A stretch of 64,000 nt of DNA from a virus. Made by a program: the position numbers and the translations under genes. The notes under the pieces are model-generated. The model was given only the letters and a program-made list of their open reading frames with translations, was not told the origin of the DNA and did no database searches. Below are positions 17,102 through 25,161 of the stretch, piece after piece. Each line of letters starts with the position of its first letter. Position 1 is the first letter of the stretch. Location of the stretch: IMG/VR virus record IMGVR_UViG_3300031772_002739, positions 1 to 64,000 of that record; one strand, 5' to 3'.

Positions 17102-17842
17102 ATGATTAAATTAAAGAATATATTAGAATCTTTATCAGAACACCCCCTTACCGAAAGTGTGTTTGATAAAGGGTTATTTAAGGCTGTATTTTTTTCAGGC
17201 ATCCCAGGTGCTGGTAAAAGTTATGTCATTAACTCTATTACTGATGGTCAAATCCAACCCCGCATTGTAAACTTTGATAAATATTCAGAGTTTTTGGCTA
17301 AAAAATATAATTTGCCAGACGCTGGCGATCAAGATTTTCCTTTTGTTGATCAGGCAAAAACAATGACGATATCCCAACTTTCTGGATATGTTAATGGGTT
17401 ACTTCCACTTTTTATTGACACCACCAGTAATAAAGCCAATAGAACGATGTTAAGAGATGGAGTATTAAAATCATTTGGGTATGATACGGGAATGGTGTGG
17501 ATTAATACTCCATTGGATGTGGCGTTAGACAGAATCAAACAAAGAGATAGATCGGTCTCAGATGATTTCGTGGTATCTGTTCATCGTTCATTGGAAGAAA
17601 ATATAAAATATTATAAAACTCAGTTTTCATTTTTTATTGAAGTAAAAAACGGCGCAGGAGAATTGACTGATGAAGTTATTAGAGACGCCTATAAAACTGC
17701 TTCATCATTCTTTAGAGAAGACATACAAAATCCAATAGGTAAGAGAAATTATAAAAAGGCTTTTGACACTACAGGATATTTGGTTCCTCACGTTTACAAA
17801 TCGATAAGTGATATAAAAGTGAAATTAAGTAATTGGTATTGA
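17102..17842 (+). CDS. Tagged P-loop kinase (zeta-toxin / polynucleotide-kinase-like)
   Basis: 246 residues. It starts with the same tag as the upstream family (MIKLKNILES) followed by LTESVFDKGLFKAVFF and a Walker A GIPGAGKS at residues 33-40. Further kinase marks: IVNFDKYSEF (acidic residue after strand 2), DTTSNKANRTMLRDG, and a lid-type segment NTPLDVALDRIKQRDR. The architecture resembles AAA_33/zeta-toxin-like small-molecule or nucleic-acid-end kinases. The shared tag and tight spacing put it in the same packaged or co-expressed set as the four paralogues. Substrate is unknown. Confidence 0.6.
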   Translation: MIKLKNILESLSEHPLTESVFDKGLFKAVFFSGIPGAGKSYVINSITDGQIQPRIVNFDKYSEFLAKKYNLPDAGDQDFPFVDQAKTMTISQLSGYVNGLLPLFIDTTSNKANRTMLRDGVLKSFGYDTGMVWINTPLDVALDRIKQRDRSVSDDFVVSVHRSLEENIKYYKTQFSFFIEVKNGAGELTDEVIRDAYKTASSFFREDIQNPIGKRNYKKAFDTTGYLVPHVYKSISDIKVKLSNWY

Positions 17843-17850
17843 TATTTATA
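17843..17850 (+). promoter_or_regulatory. Candidate late-promoter motif GATATTTATA before NadM-like gene
   Basis: GATATTTATAAACATATG: only 5 bases separate the motif from the ATG, so a transcript from it would be leaderless. Confidence 0.3.
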
Positions 17851-17855
17851 AACAT

Positions 17856-18788
17856 ATGAAAGTCGTGGGAATTTACAGCGGGAGATTCCAGCCCGCACAT
17901 AGAGGACATTTGGGAGTTTACAACCAACTGAAACAGATTTCAGCTGATGATACTTTTGTGGTGACTTCTGATAAGGTAGAAATTCCTAAATCCCCCCTCA
18001 ACTTTGCCGAAAAACAACAAATATGGGCAAGACATGGTGTTCCATCCTCTCATGTGGTCAAAGTTAAAAATCCATATAATCCTTTAGAATTAGTTCAGGG
18101 GTTTTCCAAAGAAACCGCGGCGCTGGTATATGCCTTGGGGGATCGGGATGCTGAAAGATTTTCTGCTAATAAAAAAGTTGAAAATAATAAAGTAATATGG
18201 ACTAAAAAAGCTGGAGAACCATCATATTTTCAACCATATTTAGGAAATGAGAATAATCTTCAACCACTTGATAAACATGGTTATATCATGATTGTTGGCG
18301 ATGTAAAGATCGATGGGAAACCCATCTCCGGAACAAAAGTAAGAGAAATGTTGGGGTCTAACAAATATAATGATGAACAAAAGAAAACATTTTTTCAATG
18401 GGTTTTTGGGTGGTTTGATATCAGTTTGTTTGATTTATTAAAAGAAAAATTTACCCCGTTTCAAGATGATCAAGTAGAAAAACTCAAAGAAGTTATTGTA
18501 AAAATAGTTAATGAATTAGACGGATCTATAGGAACAATACCCGTTTCTTCTATACCAAGTGGGTTGCCAGCCGGAGATTCGATAGATCCAACTCAAGACG
18601 TGGTTGAAAAAACACCAGAAGAAGAACGTAAGGAACGGGAGTTAGCTCGTAAAAAATATGATGCTGCTGCTAAGAATTTGGAGTTCTTAAGAACCAAAGC
18701 TAAATATATATCCAAGGATAAAGATCAAAATATCAGAGATAGAAAAGATAAAGAAAAAGAAATAAATCTTCTAAAAAAGAGCATATAA
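17856..18788 (+). CDS. Cytidylyltransferase-like protein, NMN adenylyltransferase (NadM/NatV)-like
   Basis: 310 residues. The N-terminal ~165 residues are a nucleotidyl-transferase alpha/beta fold: GIYSGRFQPAHRGHL carries the H-x-G-H active-site motif and ISGTKVREML the downstream I-S-x-T-x-x-R. This pattern is that of NMN or phosphopantetheine adenylyltransferases; phages such as KVP40 carry NMN adenylyltransferases in NAD salvage. The C-terminus is unusual: a linker (residues ~215-255) and a highly charged coiled coil (EEERKERELARKKYDAA ... KEKEINLLKKSI). Location next to ADP-ribosyltransferase-like genes would suit NAD supply, an inference. Confidence 0.6.
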   Translation: MKVVGIYSGRFQPAHRGHLGVYNQLKQISADDTFVVTSDKVEIPKSPLNFAEKQQIWARHGVPSSHVVKVKNPYNPLELVQGFSKETAALVYALGDRDAERFSANKKVENNKVIWTKKAGEPSYFQPYLGNENNLQPLDKHGYIMIVGDVKIDGKPISGTKVREMLGSNKYNDEQKKTFFQWVFGWFDISLFDLLKEKFTPFQDDQVEKLKEVIVKIVNELDGSIGTIPVSSIPSGLPAGDSIDPTQDVVEKTPEEERKERELARKKYDAAAKNLEFLRTKAKYISKDKDQNIRDRKDKEKEINLLKKSI

Positions 18789-18851
18789 AAAACAAAAAGT
18801 TGTTACGTTCCCTATATATTAGTTGAAAAGCTAACACGTTTATAATACAAT

Positions 18852-19700
18852 ATGTCTGATAATACAGTTAAAATCCGGCGCTCTCCAACTGCTGAAGAAG
18901 TTGTAGTTCAACTACAACCAGTTAAACAAGAAGAGAAGTATCCCACTGAACATGTTCCCCTTCCTACCAAGGGTCATTTTTATCCCCTCGACCATCTATT
19001 GTCAATAGGAACGATAGAGATCAAACAAATGACAGCCAGAGAAGAAGATGTTCTCGCTAATCAGGAACTTCTTCGTAAGGGAACAGTGTTAGATGTTCTT
19101 TTATCGTCTCTTATTGTTGATAAATCCATCAACGTTAAAGACATTTTGATTGTGGATAAAAATGCCATAATGATCGCTATTCGTCGTTTAGCTTATGGAG
19201 ACGATTATCCAATTTCCGTGTCATGTCCTCAATGTGATGTTAAAAATCAAGTGGTTATAAATCTTGGAAATATTGAAAATAAACCTTTTGATCTTGAAGG
19301 TGTTCAGAAAGGTGAAAATTCGTTCGCATTCAAGTTACCAAATTCCAAAAAAACTATCACCTATAAACTTCTCAATCAACACGACGATGATTCTATTACA
19401 ACCGAGCTAAACAATCAAAAAAAGATTTCAAAAGATGCTCCGTCAAGAGAACTCACCACGAGGTTGAAATATCTTATCACATCAGTTGATGGTACCACCG
19501 ACAAGGCTTATATTCGTAAGTTTGTTGATGAAGAATTGATGGCTAACGATTCTCTGGCGCTACGAACACATTTTAGAGATCACAATCCTGATATTGATAT
19601 GTCGTTTGATTTTACGTGCCATCAATGTAGTTATGAGAGGAGGTTAGGAATCCCTCTGGGAATGTCCTTTCTATGGCCTGGCGTTGACGATGGAAGATAA
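18852..19700 (+). CDS. T4-type baseplate hub assembly protein (gp26-like, T4_baseplate family)
   Basis: 282 residues. Hallmarks are LPTKGHFYPLD near residues 38-48, IEIKQMTAREEDVLANQELLRKG, and IAIRRLAYGDDYPISVSCPQCD. It contains two C-x2-C pairs (CPQC ~124 and CHQC ~257) that could bind zinc. This pattern belongs to the T4 gp26 / gp51-type baseplate proteins that act in hub assembly. It precedes the tape-measure-like gene, as in related phages. The end overlaps the next small gene by 11 bases. Confidence 0.7.
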   Translation: MSDNTVKIRRSPTAEEVVVQLQPVKQEEKYPTEHVPLPTKGHFYPLDHLLSIGTIEIKQMTAREEDVLANQELLRKGTVLDVLLSSLIVDKSINVKDILIVDKNAIMIAIRRLAYGDDYPISVSCPQCDVKNQVVINLGNIENKPFDLEGVQKGENSFAFKLPNSKKTITYKLLNQHDDDSITTELNNQKKISKDAPSRELTTRLKYLITSVDGTTDKAYIRKFVDEELMANDSLALRTHFRDHNPDIDMSFDFTCHQCSYERRLGIPLGMSFLWPGVDDGR

Positions 19701-19908
19701 GATACGAATTCATAAAGAAATTTTTACGTTAGTATACAACTCCAACGGTGGTTTTACGCATGATGAGGTATATTTCATGCCCATCTATCTTCGATATTTT
19801 TATATTAAAATGTTGGTAGAACAAAAGAAAACAGAAGAACAACAATATAAAAACGCTGAAACTCCTGCAAGTTCCGGTCCTATTAAAAAACCTGTATTTA
19901 AGAAGTAA
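19690..19908 (+). CDS. Small tail/baseplate assembly protein
   Basis: 72 residues from ATG 19690 (a TTG at 19684 is possible). Helical and mixed-charge: IHKEIFTLVYNSNGGFTHDEVYFMPIYLRYFYIKML, followed by a polar tail KTEEQQYKNAE ending KKPVFKK. It overlaps the gp26-like gene and precedes the tape-measure-like gene, the place of tail assembly chaperones. Function is inferred from location. Confidence 0.5.
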   Translation: MEDKIRIHKEIFTLVYNSNGGFTHDEVYFMPIYLRYFYIKMLVEQKKTEEQQYKNAETPASSGPIKKPVFKK

Positions 19909-19938
19909 ATATCATTTCTGATTTTATAGTGTATTAAC

Positions 19939-19946
19939 TATTTATA
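19939..19946 (+). promoter_or_regulatory. Candidate late-promoter motif before tape measure gene
   Basis: CTATTTATATTTACAG, 34 bases before ATG 19981. Confidence 0.3.
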
Positions 19947-19980
19947 TTTACAGAAGAATTATAACCATTTTTAAGAATAT

Positions 19981-22365
19981 ATGGCCGATCCAAATCTAGC
20001 CCGACAATTAGAAACCGCTAAAGATGTAACTGCGGAATTGAACAATCAAGCCCGGCTGATGGAGTCTCAACTTAGAATGGCTGGAAATTTAAATGTTATA
20101 CATGAGATTCGGAAAAAAATAGAAGAAAAATATCTTACTACAGAACAAATAGTTCAAAGTGTTCAAAATAGCATCACCAACAAGTTAATTAAAGTAGAAA
20201 AAATACAAAATGATATAAATAAAAGGTTATTGTCAGGAAGATCCACATCTGCTCAACAACTATTAATAAATAAACGTATTGGAGAATTATTAAGTGATCA
20301 AAATAAACTTATAGAAGAACAAGCCAAGTTGAACGCCAAAATATCCCAACATAGAACCGCGGAAATTTTGGGTCTTACCAAGTTTAAAGAAAAAGCCGAA
20401 CAACTTAAAGCTGATTTCGGCGTAGGTGGCTGGTATTTAATGGGGTTGATGGCATCCGTAACTATATGGAAAAAGATATTTACGGTGTTTATGGCGATGG
20501 ATGAATCGGCTGCTAAATTCCGTATGTCTATGGGATTTACCAGAGACGTTAGTTCTGCGTTTGAAAAAAATGTTAAAGAATCTGCTTTTCGCCTCGCTGC
20601 CGTAGGTGTGACCGCTGAAAAATTATATGATAGTATAAAGGCTATTGCAGATACAATGGGGTCTGCTCAATATTCTACTGCTGGTATAACGGAAGATATG
20701 GCATTGTTAAATTCTCAACTAGGAATATCTCAAGGTGTATCAGCTACTTTTAATAAATCGATGGCAATGGCCAGTCAAAGTACTATACAGGCTCAAAGTC
20801 ATATGGCTCTTTTTGCAGTAGAGTTATCAAAAGCTGGAGGAACAAATCTAGGGGAAATAATGAAAGATGTGTCGGATGCATCTAAATCTTCATATTCTTA
20901 TATATCTCGATCTCCTATCGCGTTAGTGAGAGCTGCTATAGAAGCTAGAAGGATGGGAACTAGTTTGGATTCAATAGTTAAATCTTCTCAATCGGTTTTG
21001 AATTTTACAGATTCTATTAACAAAGAAATGGAAGCTAGTGTTTTGTTGGGTAGATCTATTAACCTTCAAAGAATGCGAGAATATGCATTCGTCAAAGATG
21101 CTGAAGGAGTTAATAGAGAAATATTAAAAATAGCTAAAGAAACCAATTTTGAAAGATTGGACCCGTTTACTGCTGAAGCTGTGGCTTCTGCATTAGGGAA
21201 ACAAGCAGGAGAAGTATCCGCAATACTTCAAACCGACAAACAAAGAATGGATTTAATAAGACGGGCAAGAGAAGACGAAAAGCTAGCTAAACAACTCAAG
21301 TTATACGAAAATATAAAAGAAGTTAATGAAGATATAGTAAAAAAAAGAGCGGAAGATGTAAGATATCAGTTGATGACTCAAAATAATCAATCGAGAATAC
21401 AGAGTATCAGCTTGGCATGGCAGGGTATACTTCAAAAAGTTGGCGAAGTTTATTTGCCTATTATCGATACTATACTTGGAAAAGTTTCTGGATGGTTATC
21501 TAAAATAAGTTTTGAAGGTCACGAATGGTTGAAATGGGTGTTAGGTGTTGGATCGGCTCTAGTTGTTGTTGGGACAATTATTACAGCTGTTTTAACCAAA
21601 ATGTTGATTGGTCAACTCATTGGAAAGGCTGTAGGAAACGTCGCTAACGCAACGTTGACAGGAGTTTCTAAAGGCATATCATCAATGGCAGATCCAAAAG
21701 TTTTTGTTGGAATTGCGGCTATAGCATTACTTGGTTTTGCAATCAGACCGTTTGTCACATCAATGAAGATGCTGACCGGTCTTGATTGGAACAGTCTTGG
21801 TGTGGCTACCGCTGGGTTGATTATATTTACGGCCGCTGCTTTCGGTCTTGGTGCTCTATTAACAACTGGAGCTGGAGCATTATTATTTGGCGCAGGATTA
21901 TTGGGGATAGCCGGGCTTGGATTTTCTCTTCAACCTCTTGGAAAATCAGCGATGATGGCTGGTCAGGGTTTACAGATGTTAGGCGTAGGATTTACTGCAG
22001 TCGTAGATGGTTTTGATAGATTAAGTAAAATGTCTTTCGTTGGAGTGACCCTTGATATTATCAATATGACGGCAGCTATGGTTGATTTAGCTAAAGCCCT
22101 TAACCAAATACCAACTATGAATCTTGGTAAATTAGAAAATATAAACCTTAATATGGGAACGCCTGCTGGTGGTGTTGCGGCAGCAGAATTTAAAACTGCT
22201 CTGATTGACACGAATGCCAAATTGGATATACTAGCCAATAAACTAGATATTATAAGTAATAAAGATACAAATTTGTATATGGATGGAGATAAAATGAATC
22301 AGGTTATGGATAGAAGTAATAGATTTTCAGCAGGCAGAGGAACCAACGACACACGAAAGAGATAA
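19981..22365 (+). CDS. Tape measure-like tail protein
   Basis: 794 residues. Residues 1-130 are alpha-helical and charged (coiled-coil-like). Hydrophobic segments occur near residues 148-172 (GWYLMGLMASVTIWKKIF), 518-550 (WVLGVGSALVVVGTIITAV) and 600-650 (LIIFTAAAFGLGALL). Long helical stretches and Ala/Gly-rich membrane-like segments are the usual architecture of tape measure proteins, which set tail length and may help DNA cross the inner membrane. Position between the gp26-like gene and baseplate genes agrees. T4's functional counterpart (gp29) is shorter. Confidence 0.65.
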   Translation: MADPNLARQLETAKDVTAELNNQARLMESQLRMAGNLNVIHEIRKKIEEKYLTTEQIVQSVQNSITNKLIKVEKIQNDINKRLLSGRSTSAQQLLINKRIGELLSDQNKLIEEQAKLNAKISQHRTAEILGLTKFKEKAEQLKADFGVGGWYLMGLMASVTIWKKIFTVFMAMDESAAKFRMSMGFTRDVSSAFEKNVKESAFRLAAVGVTAEKLYDSIKAIADTMGSAQYSTAGITEDMALLNSQLGISQGVSATFNKSMAMASQSTIQAQSHMALFAVELSKAGGTNLGEIMKDVSDASKSSYSYISRSPIALVRAAIEARRMGTSLDSIVKSSQSVLNFTDSINKEMEASVLLGRSINLQRMREYAFVKDAEGVNREILKIAKETNFERLDPFTAEAVASALGKQAGEVSAILQTDKQRMDLIRRAREDEKLAKQLKLYENIKEVNEDIVKKRAEDVRYQLMTQNNQSRIQSISLAWQGILQKVGEVYLPIIDTILGKVSGWLSKISFEGHEWLKWVLGVGSALVVVGTIITAVLTKMLIGQLIGKAVGNVANATLTGVSKGISSMADPKVFVGIAAIALLGFAIRPFVTSMKMLTGLDWNSLGVATAGLIIFTAAAFGLGALLTTGAGALLFGAGLLGIAGLGFSLQPLGKSAMMAGQGLQMLGVGFTAVVDGFDRLSKMSFVGVTLDIINMTAAMVDLAKALNQIPTMNLGKLENINLNMGTPAGGVAAAEFKTALIDTNAKLDILANKLDIISNKDTNLYMDGDKMNQVMDRSNRFSAGRGTNDTRKR

Positions 22366-22368
22366 CGT

Positions 22369-24840
22369 ATGGGAAATGATAATAGAATAGATCAAATTGT
22401 TCCACTGCCTGGATTTCCTCCGTTGGTTAAGAATGTGCCGGCCAATTATCCAATGACTCCACAACCAGGAAAAATTAGCCTTTTGTTTGAATATAACAAA
22501 CAAAACATTTGGAGAAAATTTTCTCCGTATACGGAGGGTGACAATATTTTTGGTATATTCCCTAATAAACAACCTTTTGTATGGAGATATATCGATGAAA
22601 AGAATAAATCTTTATTTGGTAACCTGCCCAACAGATTTAAGTCTTTCGAGTCTAGAGCTTTACCAATTCGATCAACTACGGATGATCTAGTTCGAGTGGC
22701 CAAATTCTCCGTTTCTCCTCAAGGAATAATATTTTACGCTAAACAATTTGGTCTTCAATTATTACAACCTTTTGACGAAACTCGGTTGTATAATCCTCTA
22801 TCTCCGATTTTGGCAACGCTGAATCCGTTAACTTTAGGTCTCATTGGAAAACCCACCAGACATATTGAATTAAGTCTTGGCGGCCTGCTAAACGCTGTAG
22901 GTTTGAGTGGTCTTAGCGCTGCTCTTTCAACTAGTATCATTGGGTCTAGTAAACTTTCTCAGGAAGCTCAAGGACAACATAAAGGAATACTTCGTGGTCA
23001 TACAGCCGGACTGGCCTATTCATCGCTTCAAACAAAGTGGGCAACATCAACAGGCATAGGCGGATTTTCAATGATGTCAATGATGAAAAATGCTGCCAAA
23101 TCTTTGTTTTTCAGTATTGTTGGAATAGCATCGCCATCAAACAAGTATAGAGCCGATGAAAATACAATGGAGTTAATGTATAACAATATAAGAGAAGTGT
23201 CCGTCAGAGGCGGCAGCTCTGTATTGTTTAGTTTTTTCCACCCTTGGTTCCCTGGTCGCCATAATAACACAAATATGCCGAAGATGTCTCCATATCCTCA
23301 ATCTACATGGTTGGGGGCGGTGGTTCCACTTTTTAGATTTGATACTCAGAATGAAAGAAATCAAGGAAAAATAAATGGAAAATCTGTGGGATACACAACA
23401 AGCGGTAACGGTGATAAATACGGAAATTATGTAGGTATGGCGCCGGACGGTGAATATACCGATTCGGATATGTTAGTTAATTATTCTAGATATTTAGATG
23501 AGAGAAATAACTATCTTAGTAAAATGACTCTTCCTCAAGATTCGGCGGTCAAAAGAGTCGATCAAAGTTTACAAAAATTATTAGATGGAATAAGAGACGC
23601 TGGGTATCAAGTTCAATTAGATGCAAATTCTCGTATATTATCTAATCCAGTTTCTAATGTAAAAGGATACGATAAAATAATCACCGCTACAAATTCCAAT
23701 GGAGGTGTTCGTGGATCGTTAAGTGAATATAAATTTACAACAAAAACGTTGGATGTTAATGGAAATAGGCACCCATTTACGTTTAAGTTTGCCTCTACTA
23801 ATAAAACGGATGGTATAAATAGGCTGCCAGTATTAGATCAGGGAAGGTCAGTTCCTAAAGATGTTCAGTCGGAAATTCCTGGATGGGAAGTATGGAAACC
23901 GTATGAAGACGATTTGATTGCCTTTTTCTTTTATGATGTAGTTAATGAAAGATATATTCCATTCAGAGCCACAGTAAAAGGATTATCTGAAACGGTTACA
24001 GGCAATTGGGATGAGTTAAGGTTTATAGGTAGAGCGGATCAAATCTATACTTATAATGGATTTGTGAGAACGCTTTCATTTAGTTTCAACATAGTTATCG
24101 GTAGTATAAAAGAAATGTTCCCTACTTGGAATAAAATTAATTATATGTTAGGCTGTTTGTCTCCATCGAGTTATACCACAGCTCAGGGAGCAGTATTTAA
24201 CAGATTTATAGTGCCTCCAATGTTTATGCTCACTATAGGAGATTTGTATAAATATCAACCCATTATTATGAAGTCTCTTATGCTTAATATTCCTGATGAT
24301 GCTGCTTGGGAAACTTTGAATGAGAAAAATTCCGACGATTGGCATTATCTGAATAGAACTATTCAAGATGCTTCTTCAAGATATAAATATGCTCAATTGC
24401 CAAGAGAAGTTGAAATACAAATATCCTGCGATTTGTTGGAAAAAGAACGTCCTGTTGTTGGTGCTGCTCACTTTGGTCATGCTATATATGAAGATATTTA
24501 TGGGAATCAAAATGAAAGAAGCGCTGAATCAGAACACAATCCAAGAGAAACGGAATTTGATAAAAGTTTAATTAAATATAATGATACTATGGAGCCGCCA
24601 CGAGAAGCCAGTACTATTGGAAATAGGTCGAGGGCTAATAGATTGCCGGCTGGCACTGATAAAGTTGTAGAAGCTAAGAATTCAGTTCCTCCGGTAACAT
24701 CTTTACCTACATCAGCTGGTGATATAGCTTCAAAATCTAGGGCAGTAAATTCTTTATCTGCTGGACCAAACCAGTTAGGAACACAGGGTCAAGCCAAAGC
24801 AAATTTAGGTGCTAAAGGAGTGGCTGCTCTTGGGCAATAA
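22369..24840 (+). CDS. Baseplate / tail-tube initiator-like structural protein (gp48/gp54-like)
   Basis: 823 residues, starting 3 bases after the tape-measure-like stop. The best-defined section is residues ~540-700: GNWDELRFIGRADQIYTYNGFVRTLSFSF, then EMFPTWNKINYMLGCLSP and PPMFMLTIGDLYKYQPIIM, which resembles baseplate-tube junction proteins of T4-like phages. The N-terminal half has a Gly/Leu-rich helical stretch near residues 150-185. The last ~80 residues are low-complexity polar. Precise T4 equivalence is uncertain. Confidence 0.5.
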   Translation: MGNDNRIDQIVPLPGFPPLVKNVPANYPMTPQPGKISLLFEYNKQNIWRKFSPYTEGDNIFGIFPNKQPFVWRYIDEKNKSLFGNLPNRFKSFESRALPIRSTTDDLVRVAKFSVSPQGIIFYAKQFGLQLLQPFDETRLYNPLSPILATLNPLTLGLIGKPTRHIELSLGGLLNAVGLSGLSAALSTSIIGSSKLSQEAQGQHKGILRGHTAGLAYSSLQTKWATSTGIGGFSMMSMMKNAAKSLFFSIVGIASPSNKYRADENTMELMYNNIREVSVRGGSSVLFSFFHPWFPGRHNNTNMPKMSPYPQSTWLGAVVPLFRFDTQNERNQGKINGKSVGYTTSGNGDKYGNYVGMAPDGEYTDSDMLVNYSRYLDERNNYLSKMTLPQDSAVKRVDQSLQKLLDGIRDAGYQVQLDANSRILSNPVSNVKGYDKIITATNSNGGVRGSLSEYKFTTKTLDVNGNRHPFTFKFASTNKTDGINRLPVLDQGRSVPKDVQSEIPGWEVWKPYEDDLIAFFFYDVVNERYIPFRATVKGLSETVTGNWDELRFIGRADQIYTYNGFVRTLSFSFNIVIGSIKEMFPTWNKINYMLGCLSPSSYTTAQGAVFNRFIVPPMFMLTIGDLYKYQPIIMKSLMLNIPDDAAWETLNEKNSDDWHYLNRTIQDASSRYKYAQLPREVEIQISCDLLEKERPVVGAAHFGHAIYEDIYGNQNERSAESEHNPRETEFDKSLIKYNDTMEPPREASTIGNRSRANRLPAGTDKVVEAKNSVPPVTSLPTSAGDIASKSRAVNSLSAGPNQLGTQGQAKANLGAKGVAALGQ

Positions 24841-24843
24841 TTT

Positions 24844-25143
24844 ATGAAACGATACGAAAATATATTAAAAGAAAAAAGATTTGATGGACAAAGAGTATAT
24901 AAAACTACAAGATACCCAAATATATTGCCAAGGACCGAAGATATTATTTATATCTCTAACGACGGAGATTATTTAGATAGTTTATCGTATAAGTTTTACG
25001 GAGACCCAACTTTGTGGTGGATTGTCGCTTTAGCAAATAATTTGGGGCAGGGAAAAATGTCTGTAGAACCAGGTCTTCAATTAAGAATACCTGTTAATAT
25101 AAACGAAATATTAAGCGATTATAGTGCGTTAAACACAGAATAA
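24844..25143 (+). CDS. Baseplate wedge protein, gp53/LysM-like
   Basis: 99 residues. The core DIIYISNDGDYLDSLSYKFYGDPTLWWIVALANNL followed by VEPGLQLRIP is a LysM-like module as found in gp53-family baseplate wedge proteins. The domain in baseplates is structural rather than peptidoglycan-degrading. It lies 3 bases after the preceding gene and 18 bases before the hub-like gene. Confidence 0.75.
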   Translation: MKRYENILKEKRFDGQRVYKTTRYPNILPRTEDIIYISNDGDYLDSLSYKFYGDPTLWWIVALANNLGQGKMSVEPGLQLRIPVNINEILSDYSALNTE

Positions 25144-25161
25144 ACATTATAAAGAAAAATT

